64,000 bases of DNA from UBA7672 sp963738625 (GCA_963738625.1 CAVTXH010000020.1:186001-250000); one strand, 5' to 3'; shown: positions 16,715 to 27,093, counted from the first letter of the stretch. The notes: generated from the letters alone by a model not told the origin. Made by a program: numbers and translations.

Positions 16715-17092
16715 ATGATCCTGAAATCAGCCCGCAGCGTGAAAGTGTTTGCCGTCGCCGCAGCGATCGGCCTGACCTGCGTCGGCGCGGCGTCGGCGCG
16801 GACCTGGGCGTTCGGTTCGGGTGGAAGCAAGGTGGCGGCGGTCAAGCACACCAATGAAGCCGCGCGGCTGAAGGCCAAGGCCGACGGCACCTGCTATCGC
16901 CTCACCGAGGAGGCCTATTGCAAGAAGGACGGCGGCAAGTGGAGCTGCATCGCCGAGGTCACCAGCTATCCTATCGACCCCGGCCAGGTGTGCAGGTTCG
17001 GCAATGACCGAGCGCGCGGCGCTTTCCCCTCGCTGTCGGCAATCGATCCGTGGGTCGTGGCGAAGATGGCGGGCGTGAAGCCGCCGGCATAA
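16715..17092 (+). CDS. exported small protein, unknown function
   Basis: GCAGGAG precedes ATG 16715. The 125-residue product has a signal peptide (VAAAIGLTCVGAASA) and a mature part with four cysteines (GTCYRL, AYCKK, WSCIAE, QVCRFG), which could form two disulfides in the periplasm. No family was recognised. It is convergent with msrA, with 15 bases between the stops. Confidence 0.6.
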   Translation: MILKSARSVKVFAVAAAIGLTCVGAASARTWAFGSGGSKVAAVKHTNEAARLKAKADGTCYRLTEEAYCKKDGGKWSCIAEVTSYPIDPGQVCRFGNDRARGAFPSLSAIDPWVVAKMAGVKPPA

Positions 17093-17107
17093 CGCCTCGA
17101 GGCGGGG

Positions 17108-17638
17108 CTATTCCGCAGCCGCCTGCTTGCGTTTGGGCAGTTTCCAGTTCGGCCGCGCGAAGTGGCAGGTGTAGCCGTCGGGAATGCGCTCCAGATAATC
17201 CTGGTGCTCGGGCTCGGCCTCCCAGAAGGGGCCGACGGGCTGGACTTCGGTGACGACCTTGCCCGGCCACAGACCGGAAGCGTCGACGTCGGCGATGGTG
17301 TCCAGCGCAACACGTTTCTGCTCGTCGCTCTCGTAGTAGATCGCCGAGCGATAGCTCATGCCGATGTCATTGCCCTGGCGGTTCCGGGTCGTCGGGTCGT
17401 GGATCTGGAAGAAGAATTCCAAGAGGTCGCGGTAGGACCACTTCGCCGGGTCGAAGATGATCTCGATCGCCTCGGCGTGCGTGCCGTGGTTGCGGTAGGT
17501 GGCGTTCTTCACATCGCCGCCCGAATAGCCGACGCGGGTCGAGACGACGCCGGGCTTCTTGCGGATCAGGTCCTGCATTCCCCAGAAACACCCGCCGGCA
17601 AGGACTGCCCTTTCAGTCTTGGAGATGGCGGTGGCCAT
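17108..17638 (-). CDS. msrA: peptide methionine (S)-S-oxide reductase MsrA
   Basis: AAGGAG precedes ATG 17638. The 176-residue protein has the catalytic motif GGCFWGM with the sulfenic-acid-forming Cys17, then VGYSGG and YRNHGTHAEAIEI, and IGMSYRSAIYY, all diagnostic of MsrA. It reduces the S-epimer of methionine sulfoxide in proteins using thioredoxin. There is no signal peptide, so it is cytosolic. A C-terminal Cys (YTCHF) may take part in recycling. It is monocistronic by appearance. Confidence 0.95.
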   Translation of the reverse strand: MATAISKTERAVLAGGCFWGMQDLIRKKPGVVSTRVGYSGGDVKNATYRNHGTHAEAIEIIFDPAKWSYRDLLEFFFQIHDPTTRNRQGNDIGMSYRSAIYYESDEQKRVALDTIADVDASGLWPGKVVTEVQPVGPFWEAEPEHQDYLERIPDGYTCHFARPNWKLPKRKQAAAE

Positions 17639-17757
17639 GGGATCGCTCCTTGCTGCTGTGCGAATGACAGCACGCAACATAGTGCGTCGCCGGTAAAATC
17701 CCTAGAGCGGGGCGTCATGCCGGCATTGCATGGACATGCTACGCTGGCACCTGCTTC

Positions 17758-19200
17758 TCAGGCCATGCGGATGAAGTTGCCGTGGAAGCCGGGCGGGATG
17801 CGCTGGGGCACAGTAATCGTCGCCTGCGGCGGGCCTGTGAAGTTGCGCGCGTCGAGGATGACGAGATCCGTGGCGTCGGTGTTGGCGTCGAGCACGTAAC
17901 CGATCAGCCAGCCTTCGTCTTCGCCACTCTTTGCGTGCTTGGGCACGAAGACGAACTCGCCTGGCATGCGGCCCTTGCCGAAATCGTGGACCTGGCGCGT
18001 AGCCGTTTCGAGATCGTGCTTGAAGAGGCGCGAGTCGCCGAGGAAGCCGGGCGTGCCGAGTTCGGGCAAGGCGACGGTGTAGGCGTAGCGGTAGGGCTTG
18101 CCGGTGAGGCGCTCGTCGGGCCGCGGGAATTCCTGCGCGGCGGCGTCGATCACCTTGCGGGTGACACGCTTGGCGACGGGGTCGATGGTGAGGCGTTCGA
18201 ACGGCGTGCCGGATGCGTCGGGGCCGGAGGCGCCGTTGTCGAACACGCTTTTGTAGACGCAGGCGTCCATCACCACCTTGCCGTCTTCTGTCTCGAAGGC
18301 GTTGGCGGGGTGGAAGATGTAGCAGGGGTCGATGTCGCACCAGATGATGTCGCTGCCCTTGCCTTCGCGGGGCAGGAGGCCGATGCGCGCGGCGTGCTTC
18401 GGATTCCAGCGGAACGGGAATGAATCGCCAGCAATGAGCGCGGGCATGGAGAAGGTGACGGGCAGGTCCATCACAACGACATAGGATCTGGTGATCATGC
18501 AGTCGTGGATCGACGGGCCGTCCTGCACGGCGATGGGCTCGTTGCGGCGGACCTTGCCGGACGCATCAAGCACGGTGTGCCAGACGGTGGTCGGGTCCTG
18601 GCCGAAATAGCAGATGGCATGCATCTCGCCCGTTTCGGGATCGAGGTGCGGGTGGGCGGAGAAGGCCTTGCCCAGCGTGCCGTCGAAGTCAGTGTGCGTG
18701 CGGGTCTCCAGCGTTTCGGTGACCTCGACCGGGAAGCCGCCGGCTTCGACGATGGCGAGGATCTTTCCGGCGTGGCCGACGACGTTGGTGTTGGGATTGT
18801 CCTGGCCGGACGGGTTGCGTGGGCCCGGCGCGCGAGGCTCGCCGAGGGCGGCGCTGACTTCGGTCGAGCGAAGCCAGCGGTTGCGATACCACAGCGCCTT
18901 GCCGTCCTGCAGACGCACGCCGTGCAGCATGCCGTCGCCGACGAACCAGTGGTGCGTGGCGGGGTTGGGCGCCTTCAGCGGGTTGGGCCCGTTGCGGACA
19001 TAAAGGCCGTTGAGGCTCGCCGGGATCTCGCCCGTGACCTTGAGGTCCGTCAGCGTCACCTCGGCTTTCACGGGCGTGTGGATGCCGGTGAGGTAGGGGT
19101 TCGGCGCCTTGGCGCGGCGCAGCGTGCGATTCAGGCTGGCCACACCCATGATGCCGGTGCTGACGATCCCTCGGATTGCGGTTTCGACGGGGCTCGTCAT
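17758..19200 (-). CDS. carotenoid cleavage oxygenase family protein
   Basis: ATG 19200 (MTSPVETAIRG) follows a GAAG site. The 480-residue product is a seven-bladed RPE65/CCD-type propeller with four iron-binding histidines visible: His183 (SAHPHLDPETGEMH region), His232 (SIHDCM), His297 (YIFHPANAFE) and His473 (GFHGNFI, at the very end). Such enzymes cleave a double bond in carotenoids, apocarotenoids or lignin-derived stilbenes. The length and motifs fit the first two better. The divergent TetR gene probably controls it. No carotenoid synthesis genes are present in the window, apart from the phytoene-desaturase-like start at the right edge. Confidence 0.9.
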   Translation of the reverse strand: MTSPVETAIRGIVSTGIMGVASLNRTLRRAKAPNPYLTGIHTPVKAEVTLTDLKVTGEIPASLNGLYVRNGPNPLKAPNPATHHWFVGDGMLHGVRLQDGKALWYRNRWLRSTEVSAALGEPRAPGPRNPSGQDNPNTNVVGHAGKILAIVEAGGFPVEVTETLETRTHTDFDGTLGKAFSAHPHLDPETGEMHAICYFGQDPTTVWHTVLDASGKVRRNEPIAVQDGPSIHDCMITRSYVVVMDLPVTFSMPALIAGDSFPFRWNPKHAARIGLLPREGKGSDIIWCDIDPCYIFHPANAFETEDGKVVMDACVYKSVFDNGASGPDASGTPFERLTIDPVAKRVTRKVIDAAAQEFPRPDERLTGKPYRYAYTVALPELGTPGFLGDSRLFKHDLETATRQVHDFGKGRMPGEFVFVPKHAKSGEDEGWLIGYVLDANTDATDLVILDARNFTGPPQATITVPQRIPPGFHGNFIRMA

Positions 19201-19269
19201 GGCTTCTTCCCTTTTTTCTTTGGCGTTCCGGGGAGGCAAGTTGTCCGGTTCCAATCACCGGAGTCTCAT

Positions 19270-19315
19270 GTTAACAGTGACAACATGGCAAGAAATGGTA
19301 ACAGCGTCAACATGG
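19270..19315. promoter_or_regulatory. tandem operator-like direct repeat at the TetR start
   Basis: Two 19-base copies (19270-19288 and 19297-19315; 16 of 19 identical; period 27) of G-T/G-TAACAG-nG-n-CAACATGG. Each has GTT..AAC-like symmetry and each ends in an in-frame ATG for the TetR gene. They lie in the region shared with the divergent carotenoid oxygenase gene. Confidence 0.5.
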
Positions 19316-19869
19316 GATCGGCCGGCGAACGCTATCACCATGGCGATCTGCGTGCGGCGCTGATCGGGGAGGGGTTGAAGCGGTTGAAAGACGGGCCTGC
19401 GGAGGGCTTAAGCCTGCGGGATATCGCGCGTAGCGTCGGGGTTTCAGCGACTGCGGTCTATCGACATTTCCCGGACAAGGCGGCGCTGCTGGGCGCGCTG
19501 GGCGGCGCGGGCGACGAGCTGCTGGCCGAGGCGTTCGCGAAGGCGATGGCGCAGGAGAAGAAGGAGCGTGACGCGTTCAACGCGATGGGGCGCGCCTATG
19601 TCCGCTTTGCGCTGGCCAATCCGTGGTTGTTCCGGCTGATGATGTCGCCGGAGTCAGGCAAGGCGGGACAGGCAGATTCTCTTGGATACGAAATGCTGAC
19701 GCGCGAGATCGAGAAACTGGGCGGGCCGAAGCTGAACAAAGCGCAGCAGAATATCCGCGCGCTGCGCGCCTGGGCGATCGTGCACGGGCTGGCGATGCTG
19801 ATGCTGGATGGGGTGGCGCCGCACGATGAGCGGATCATCGAGCAGGTCGTGGACATGGACGTGTTGTAG
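19285..19869 (+). CDS. TetR/AcrR family regulator
   Basis: Two in-frame starts are possible, ATG 19285 (MARNGNSVNMG) and ATG 19312 (MGSAGERYHHG). Neither has a good ribosome site, and the second leaves both operator copies upstream. The product has a TetR helix-turn-helix with HHGDLRAALIGEGLKRL and VSATAVYRHFPDKAALLGAL, and the C-terminal WHG-type domain (NPWLFRLMMSPE, ALRAWAIVHGLAMLMLDG). Its position, divergent from the carotenoid oxygenase, suggests that it controls that gene. Confidence 0.87.
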   Translation: MARNGNSVNMGSAGERYHHGDLRAALIGEGLKRLKDGPAEGLSLRDIARSVGVSATAVYRHFPDKAALLGALGGAGDELLAEAFAKAMAQEKKERDAFNAMGRAYVRFALANPWLFRLMMSPESGKAGQADSLGYEMLTREIEKLGGPKLNKAQQNIRALRAWAIVHGLAMLMLDGVAPHDERIIEQVVDMDVL

Positions 19870-19886
19870 CGGCTGCCCCCACCGTC

Positions 19887-19940
19887 TCGCTCGCCAAAGC
19901 GAGCGATCCACCTCCCCCAGTCCTTCGGACTGAGGGAGGA
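19887..19940. repeat. paired hairpin element between converging genes
   Basis: Two hairpins in a row: TCGCTCGC-caaa-GCGAGCGA (19887-19906) and CTCCC-c-CAGTCC-ttc-GGACTG-a-GGGAG just after. The arrangement is typical of dispersed intergenic repeats and could end transcription from both sides. Confidence 0.6.
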
Positions 19941-19966
19941 AAGGCGCCTGCGGACGCGGTCCCGGG

Positions 19967-21238
<1,272 letters not shown>

Positions 21239-21417
21239 GATCTGTCTCTCCCGCGCCTGCTGCTTGGGCCCTTGATCCGGCTCGGGTTTCCGCACGCGCG
21301 AGGCCAACGGGCTGTCAGGCGGGCGTCACCTTGTCCAAGGACCGGACGGATTGCAAGCAATCTTGTTGCACTGCAATAGAGGGGCCAAGGTGTGTGGCCG
21401 GGAGGCCGCTGGAGGCC

Positions 21418-22164
21418 TCAGGACGGGCAGGCTGCGGCGGCCAGAATGCGGCCCTGGCCAGGTTCGCTGAGCAGAAGCGCGCAGCCTTCGCCGCTTGCGG
21501 GCAAGGGCGTGCTGAAGGCGGGCCCCGGCCCCAATTTTTTTGCCGCGGTCACCAGATGCGCAGAGTTGAGCGTACGGCCCTGGTTTTCACCGCCTTTCAC
21601 CGAAGTGGTCGCGGCGAGGCGATAGGTCACAAGCAGCGCCTCGGCATTCTTCGGCGCTCCGGCGACAGAGAAGCGGATGTCCTTGTCGCGCGTGGCCGTG
21701 ATGGTGGCGGTGGGCCTGGTCTTCCTGGCTTCGACGATCAGTCCCTCAATGGTCTTGCGGTTGGAGCCGGTGGTCTCGGTGCGGCCGGCGATGACGGCCT
21801 GGGGCGTGTAACCGTCCGGCCCGCCGCGCAGGCGTTTGTTGTAGGCGCGCTGGCGCTCCGTATAGGCGGGGCTGGAGAACGGGTCATGCCAGCGGCCGGC
21901 GTCGCCATGGCGCAGGTCGTTCCAGTAGTCGACATGCCATTCGAGCGCGATGAGGCCGGGGCGGGCGGCGAGTTCCCGAAAGTAGGCCTCGGCCGGCGGG
22001 CAGGACGAACAGCTCTGCGAGGTGAAGAGTTCGACGACGATGGGGGCGGCGGCAGCGGATGGAGCAGGCGGTTCGGCGCTGGCAGGCGCGGGCCCAGTCT
22101 CGGGTCCGAGCAGGAGGACGCCGAAAGCCGCCAGAAGGGTGAAAGTGGCGACGGAAGCGCGCAT
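21418..22164 (-). CDS. DUF1223 thioredoxin-fold exported protein
   Basis: The 248-residue product has a signal peptide (LLAAFGVLLLGPETG...) and the DUF1223 signature VVELFTSQSCSSCPPAEAYF, whose CxxC lies where thioredoxin has its active site. WHVDYWNDLRHGD and YTPQAVIAGR follow, also typical of the family. The fold suggests a periplasmic thiol-disulfide or related role, but no substrate is known. The C-terminus is unusually Pro/Gly-rich (GPGPAFSTPLPASGEG). Confidence 0.85.
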   Translation of the reverse strand: MRASVATFTLLAAFGVLLLGPETGPAPASAEPPAPSAAAAPIVVELFTSQSCSSCPPAEAYFRELAARPGLIALEWHVDYWNDLRHGDAGRWHDPFSSPAYTERQRAYNKRLRGGPDGYTPQAVIAGRTETTGSNRKTIEGLIVEARKTRPTATITATRDKDIRFSVAGAPKNAEALLVTYRLAATTSVKGGENQGRTLNSAHLVTAAKKLGPGPAFSTPLPASGEGCALLLSEPGQGRILAAAACPS

Positions 22165-22310
22165 GACAGGATGAAGCGTCGAGCCGGACGGAGAAGCAAG
22201 AGCCGAATGCGTAACGGCTGTGCGAGGGCGGCGGGTAGGGTTTTTGAAGCCTCGCTGCAGTTGCTAGATCTGGCTCGCAGGGGCAGGTTCGCGCCAGCAC
22301 GGAGACAGGC

Positions 22311-23195
22311 ATGACGCGGCAGGCGTGGGTGAACGGCGTCTATGTGGCGGCGGAGGAGGCGAAGATATCGCCCTTCGACCGCGGCTTCCTGTTTTCGGAT
22401 TCCGTCTACGAGGTGACGGCCGTCTACAACGGCCAGCCCATCGACATGGAGCGGCATCTCGACCGGCTCGAGCGTTCGCTGAGGGAGCTGAAGTTCGGGA
22501 CGCTGCCGGACCGGAAGGAGCTGGCGCAGGTTCACCGCAAGCTGATCGCCGACAACGGCATTTCGGAAGGCTTCGTCTACACACAGGTGTCGCGCGGGGC
22601 GTATGGCGGGCGCGATTTCATTGCGCCGGACAAGCCGAGGCTGACGGTGTTCCTGTTTGCGGATTCCAAGCCGCTGCTCGACGTGCCGGCGGCGCGCGAC
22701 GGGATCAAGGTGGTGAGCCTGCCCGACATCCGCTGGGGCCGGCGCGACATCAAGGCGACGGGGTTGCTGGCGCCCGTGCTGGCGAAGACCGAGGCGAAGG
22801 CGCGCGGGGCGGACGATGTGTGGCTGGTCGGCGGCGACGGGCTGGTGACCGAGGCTGGGTCGGCCAATGCGTGGATCGTGACCAAGCAGAGCGAGGTCGT
22901 CACGCGGGCGCTGAGCCATGCGATCCTGCCGGGCATCACGCGGCAGGCGCTGTTCGATGCGCTGAGCCAGCAGGGCATGAAGATCGTCGAGCGCAGCTTC
23001 TCTGTGGAAGAGGCGCAGAACGCGGCGGAGGCGTTCAACACATCGGCGGTCGCGCTGGTGGCGCCGATCGTGGAACTGGACGGCATGCCCATCGGATCAG
23101 GATCGCCCGGGCCGGTGACGCGGCAGATCCAGCGGCTTTACTACCAGGCCATCGGCGCCGACGTGGCGAAGGCCGCGCCGTGGGCGAAGGGCTAG
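22311..23195 (+). CDS. class IV aminotransferase, D-amino-acid-transaminase-like
   Basis: ATG 22311 has a GGAGA site. The 294-residue enzyme has the class IV PLP fold: VNGVYVAAEEAKISPFDRGF at the start, HLDRLERSL, the PLP-binding Lys148 in RRDIKATGLL, and the cofactor glutamate region GLVTEAGSANAWIV. The phosphate-site motif LPGITRQALFDAL follows. The RGFLFSDSVYEV stretch and the lack of a branched-chain signature favour D-alanine-type transamination, moving amino groups between D-amino acids and 2-oxo acids in the cytosol. A D-aminoacylase-like gene at 25354 could supply D-amino acids (inference). Confidence 0.88.
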   Translation: MTRQAWVNGVYVAAEEAKISPFDRGFLFSDSVYEVTAVYNGQPIDMERHLDRLERSLRELKFGTLPDRKELAQVHRKLIADNGISEGFVYTQVSRGAYGGRDFIAPDKPRLTVFLFADSKPLLDVPAARDGIKVVSLPDIRWGRRDIKATGLLAPVLAKTEAKARGADDVWLVGGDGLVTEAGSANAWIVTKQSEVVTRALSHAILPGITRQALFDALSQQGMKIVERSFSVEEAQNAAEAFNTSAVALVAPIVELDGMPIGSGSPGPVTRQIQRLYYQAIGADVAKAAPWAKG

Positions 23196-23198
23196 AGG

Positions 23199-24740
23199 TT
23201 ACTTGGCCGCGTTGCGCTCACGGATCGCTTTCCAGCGGTCGGGATAGGGCGCCAGTTTAGGGACCGGCCCTTCGTTGGTGAATTCCAGCAGGACGTTGTT
23301 TCCCTGATTCTGCGTCAGGTTCGGCCAGACCGGCCGGCCGACGCCGTTAGGATCGCCGCTCTTTGCGAACGCCGCCCAGTAATCGCCGACGACTTTCGCC
23401 TGAACCTTGTCGTTCGCGTCGCTCGGATAGGGCGCGGTGTGCATCGTGTCGAAGACATACTGGCGTTCCTGCGCGTGCCGCGTGCCCTTCATCCTGTCGC
23501 GCACGGATTCAGACACCACCGAGAAGCGGTAGAGATAGACCGGGTTCTGGTTGGCGCCGTGAAGCTTCGCGAGATAGAGCGCGGGCTCGGTGAAGACGAG
23601 ATCGCCGACGATGTTGGCCGCGAAGGTCTCCGTGTCGGGATAGGCTTGAGCGAGCTTGTCCTGTTCGGCCGGGCTGACCGGCATCATGCGCGACAGCGTC
23701 GCGTGCAGGGTGGCCGGAGTTGCGGGCCATTCCATGCTGTTGGAGCCGGCGAGGTAGGGAACAGGCGCTTCGAGATTGCGCTCGAATCCTTCCGAGACGC
23801 TGACCGGGAAATAGACGCCGTCAATGGCGGGGCCTGCTTCGGCGACCGACGGGTCGCCGGCGGCGATGATCCTGTCGGCGGCGATTGCGCGGAGATCGGC
23901 GGTAGTCGCCGCGCTTGCGCCGATAGATTTGGCAAAGGCCTCGCCTGTGGCTTCAGCGGAAGGTTGCCCGAGGGAATTAGCCTTGGTGAGTTGGAGCGGG
24001 ATTTCGCGGCCGGCGCCGGACTGGACGATGGCCTTGTGGAACAGGCCGCGCGCCTTCGGCGAAATCATCAGCCGGTTGACGGCCATGCCGCCGGCGCTCT
24101 CGCCGAAGATGGTGACGTTGTTCGGATCGCCGCCGAAGGATACGGCGTTTCGCTTCACCCATTCGAGCGAGGCGATCATGTCCATCACGCCGTAGTTCGC
24201 GGTGGGCTTGCCGGCGGCTTCCTTCGTCAGCAGCGGATGGGCGAACGCGCCGAAGCGGCCGAGGCGGTAGTTGATCGAGACGATGACGACGCCGCGTCTG
24301 GCGAGCTGCGAGCCGTCATAGAGTTCGGCGCTGCCCGAGCCGTTGACGAAGCCGCCGCCGTGAATCCAGACCATCACCGGCTGTCTGGCGTTGCGGTCGA
24401 GCCTGGTCGTCCAGACGCCAAGGGTGAGGCAGTCCTCGCTGGCGGAATACTGGCCGATGCCATTGTCCGGGTTTGGCATCTTCTGCATGCAGATCGGGCC
24501 ATGGGCCGAGGCGTCGCGGACGCCCGGCCATTTTTCGGCGGGCGCAGGCGCGCGCCATCTGAGATCGCCGACAGGCGGGGCGGCGAAGGGCACGCCCTTG
24601 AAGGCGATGACGCCGTTCTTCTCGACGCCTTTGAGCATGCCGCTGTCGATGCGCGTGATCGTCGGATCGGCGGGCGCGGGCGGCGGCGCGGCGGTGCAGG
24701 CCGCCGCGAGCAGCGCAAGCGAAAGCAGAATGCGTTTCAT
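23199..24740 (-). CDS. type B carboxylesterase, lipoprotein
   Basis: A GGAGG site precedes ATG 24740. The 513-residue product has a lipobox (LLAAAC), so it is probably membrane-anchored. Motifs: VWIHGGGF oxyanion hole (residues 127-130), EDCLTLGVW, nucleophile Ser215 in FGESAGG, and the His region GTRHAQERQYVFDT in place of the usual HG-D/E-L. Type B carboxylesterases hydrolyse a wide range of esters and lactones. Its stop is three bases from that of the aminotransferase on the other strand. Confidence 0.9.
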   Translation of the reverse strand: MKRILLSLALLAAACTAAPPPAPADPTITRIDSGMLKGVEKNGVIAFKGVPFAAPPVGDLRWRAPAPAEKWPGVRDASAHGPICMQKMPNPDNGIGQYSASEDCLTLGVWTTRLDRNARQPVMVWIHGGGFVNGSGSAELYDGSQLARRGVVIVSINYRLGRFGAFAHPLLTKEAAGKPTANYGVMDMIASLEWVKRNAVSFGGDPNNVTIFGESAGGMAVNRLMISPKARGLFHKAIVQSGAGREIPLQLTKANSLGQPSAEATGEAFAKSIGASAATTADLRAIAADRIIAAGDPSVAEAGPAIDGVYFPVSVSEGFERNLEAPVPYLAGSNSMEWPATPATLHATLSRMMPVSPAEQDKLAQAYPDTETFAANIVGDLVFTEPALYLAKLHGANQNPVYLYRFSVVSESVRDRMKGTRHAQERQYVFDTMHTAPYPSDANDKVQAKVVGDYWAAFAKSGDPNGVGRPVWPNLTQNQGNNVLLEFTNEGPVPKLAPYPDRWKAIRERNAAK

Positions 24741-24892
24741 GGCGTCCTCCCGGGCCTCTGGCGGTCCCTCGGAACGCAGCTTGGGCCCGCCGCGCGCGAG
24801 CGGCAAGGCGGTTCACGATTTCCATCGCGGATGGCGCTAGGACTTACGCAGCGTGATTCGGGAGGCTGACGCTGGCAGAGGCGGCGGACATA

Positions 24893-25324
24893 TTGGGCTG
24901 GACGTTCGCCGTGATCCCGCTTGCGGAAACGCGCCGGGTCTGCGAGCCGTGCGTCTACCTGATGGCGCATCGCGATTCCGGCGCCGCGGGTCTTCACCAG
25001 ATTCACTACGCCGGACAGACGCACAATCTCGGCGAGCGCTTTGCCAGCCATCACCGGCTCGAGGCGGCGATCGCCCGCGGCGCAACGCACGTCCTGGCGA
25101 TGACGGTGGAGCGGGAGATCGACCGGCGGGCGCTGGAAACCCTGCTGCGCTACGAGTTTCGGCCGCCGCTCAACGAAGAAGCCGTCCCGGAGCATATCCA
25201 GGGCTGGCGCGCGGCGCAGTATTGCGGGCGGCCATTGCTGGCTGCAAAGGCGCGCCGGGCTCACCTTGCGGGCGCGCGCCAGATGCTGCCGCCATGGACG
25301 CGGACACCGAAGTCGGCGGGTTAG
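24893..25324 (+). CDS. GIY-YIG-like domain protein
   Basis: The best start is TTG 24893; CTG 24872 after GGGAGG is an alternative, and no ATG or GTG is in frame downstream of the stop at 24854. The 143-residue product has CVYLMAHRDS, then HYAGQTHNLGERFASHHRLE, which resembles the 'GIY...YIG' core with an Arg helix, and ends with LETLLRYEFRPPLNEE, the usual LE...PPLN closing of this nuclease fold. Whether it cleaves DNA is unclear because the first motif is VYL rather than GIY. It is divergent from the carboxylesterase. Confidence 0.55.
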   Translation: MGWTFAVIPLAETRRVCEPCVYLMAHRDSGAAGLHQIHYAGQTHNLGERFASHHRLEAAIARGATHVLAMTVEREIDRRALETLLRYEFRPPLNEEAVPEHIQGWRAAQYCGRPLLAAKARRAHLAGARQMLPPWTRTPKSAG

Positions 25325-25353
25325 GGCAGCAAATCCAGATTCAATTCGTTCCG

Positions 25354-27093
25354 CTATTCCGCCGCCTGCATGACGGGCGCGGGCTGTGCGCCGCGCACCA
25401 GCCGGCCGGGAAGCATCCCCGTAGCCTTGCTGTCGCGATAGGTGATCTCGCCCGCGCAAACCGTCGCGGTGTAGCCCTCGGCGCGCTGGATGAGACGGCG
25501 GCCGCCGGCGGGCAGGTCATGCGCGACTTCGGGCGCGCGCAGCACGAGATTGCCGTAGTCGATGACGTTGATGTCGGCGCGATAGCCGGGCTTCAGCAAG
25601 CCGCGATCGTTGAGGCCGACGGCGCGGGCGGTGTCGCGGGCATGGGCCTTGATCACCCAGGGCAGGTCCAGCTTCGGACCGCGCTTCCGGTCGCGGGTCC
25701 AGAACGTCATCATCGAAGTGGTGAAGCTGGCGTCGCAGATCGTGCCGACATGCGCGCCGCCATCGCCGAGGCCCAGGATGGTGTTGGCGCGGGCCATCAT
25801 CTCGAAGGACGGATCGAGTGAGCCGGCCGAGTAGTTGAGCACCGGGAAGTAGAGCAGACCCTTGCCGCCGCGCTCGAGCATGTGGTCGAGCGCGAGCGCG
25901 GCGGGCAAGACGCCGCGGCGACGGGCGATGGCGGCGATCGAATCTTCCATGCGCGGCTCGTAGTCCGGCGGGTCGGCCAGCAGGAACATCTTGCCGAAAT
26001 TGTCCAGATAGAAGCGCGCGAAGCGGTCTTCGCCCTCGGGCCTTGTGGCGAGCAGCCGGGCGCGGAAATCCGGATCGCGCAGGCGGGCGACCTTCTGCGC
26101 CAGCGGAAGAGGAGCGATTTCCCGGAACGCTGCGTGCGCCGAGAAGGGGTTGTGGGTCAGTTCAAGGCCGAACAGCACGCCGACAGGCCGTCCGCACACC
26201 TGCGCGCGCATGACGAGGCCGTCGGCGTTCGCGGCGTCGATCTGGTCGAGAATCCAGCGCCAGGCGTCCGGCGCCTGGTCGGACTGGACCAGTGAGATCG
26301 ACAGCGGCCGGCCCGACTCGGCGACCATGCGGCGGAGCGTGGCCATTTCGGTTGAGCGGTCCTTGAAGTCGCTGACGACCTGCAGGACGCCCTTTCCGGC
26401 GGCGCCAAGACCTCTCGCTATGCCCACCAGCTCGTCGGCCTCCGCGGTGAGCGTGGGCGTGGGCTTGCCGTCGCTGGTGCGGTGGTTGAGCGTGCGGGAG
26501 GTGGAGAAGCCGATGGCGCCAGCCTCGACCGCTTCCTTCGCCAGGCGGCCCATCTGCGCAATCTCGTCCGCCGTTGCCGGTTCGCGATCGGCGCCGCGTT
26601 CGCCCATCACATAGACGCGCAGCGGCGCGTGTGGCGCCTGGACGGCGAAGTCGATGTCATGCGGCCGGCTTTCCAGTGCTGCGAGGAATTCGGGGAATGT
26701 CTCCCAGTTCCAGGCGAGGCCTTCGGCGAGAACGACGCCGGGAATGTCCTCGACGCCTTCCATCAGGCGGATGAGCATGTCGTGATCGCCGGGGCGGCAG
26801 GGCGCGAAGCCGACGCCGCAATTGCCCATCACCGCGGTGGTGACGCCGTGCCAGGAGGAAGGCGAAAGCTGCGCGCCCCAGCTGGCCTGGCCGTCATAGT
26901 GCGTGTGGATGTCGACGAAGCCCGGGGTGACGATCTGGCCCTGGGCGTCGATTTCTTCGGCGCCTGATCCCGCAACCTTGCCGACGGCGGCGATGCGGCC
27001 ATCCTTTACGGCGAGATCAGCCTCGCGCGCCGGCTCGCCCGACCCGTCGATCACCGCTCCGTTGCGGATGACGAGGTCGAAGGCGTGGGCCAT
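25354..27093 (-). CDS. N-acyl-D-amino-acid deacylase-like amidohydrolase
   Basis: ATG 27093 starts MAHAFDLVIRNGAVIDGSG, the usual beginning of D-aminoacylases. The 579-residue protein has the metal motif VDIHTHYDGQ, MGNCGVGFAP (with the Cys typical of this subgroup), and near the end LGDGGAHVG and the amidohydrolase closing KPGYRADINVIDYGN. It probably releases D-amino acids or related products from N-acyl compounds. It is cytosolic. The divergent neighbour is ecm with 143 bases between the starts. Confidence 0.88.
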   Translation of the reverse strand: MAHAFDLVIRNGAVIDGSGEPAREADLAVKDGRIAAVGKVAGSGAEEIDAQGQIVTPGFVDIHTHYDGQASWGAQLSPSSWHGVTTAVMGNCGVGFAPCRPGDHDMLIRLMEGVEDIPGVVLAEGLAWNWETFPEFLAALESRPHDIDFAVQAPHAPLRVYVMGERGADREPATADEIAQMGRLAKEAVEAGAIGFSTSRTLNHRTSDGKPTPTLTAEADELVGIARGLGAAGKGVLQVVSDFKDRSTEMATLRRMVAESGRPLSISLVQSDQAPDAWRWILDQIDAANADGLVMRAQVCGRPVGVLFGLELTHNPFSAHAAFREIAPLPLAQKVARLRDPDFRARLLATRPEGEDRFARFYLDNFGKMFLLADPPDYEPRMEDSIAAIARRRGVLPAALALDHMLERGGKGLLYFPVLNYSAGSLDPSFEMMARANTILGLGDGGAHVGTICDASFTTSMMTFWTRDRKRGPKLDLPWVIKAHARDTARAVGLNDRGLLKPGYRADINVIDYGNLVLRAPEVAHDLPAGGRRLIQRAEGYTATVCAGEITYRDSKATGMLPGRLVRGAQPAPVMQAAE

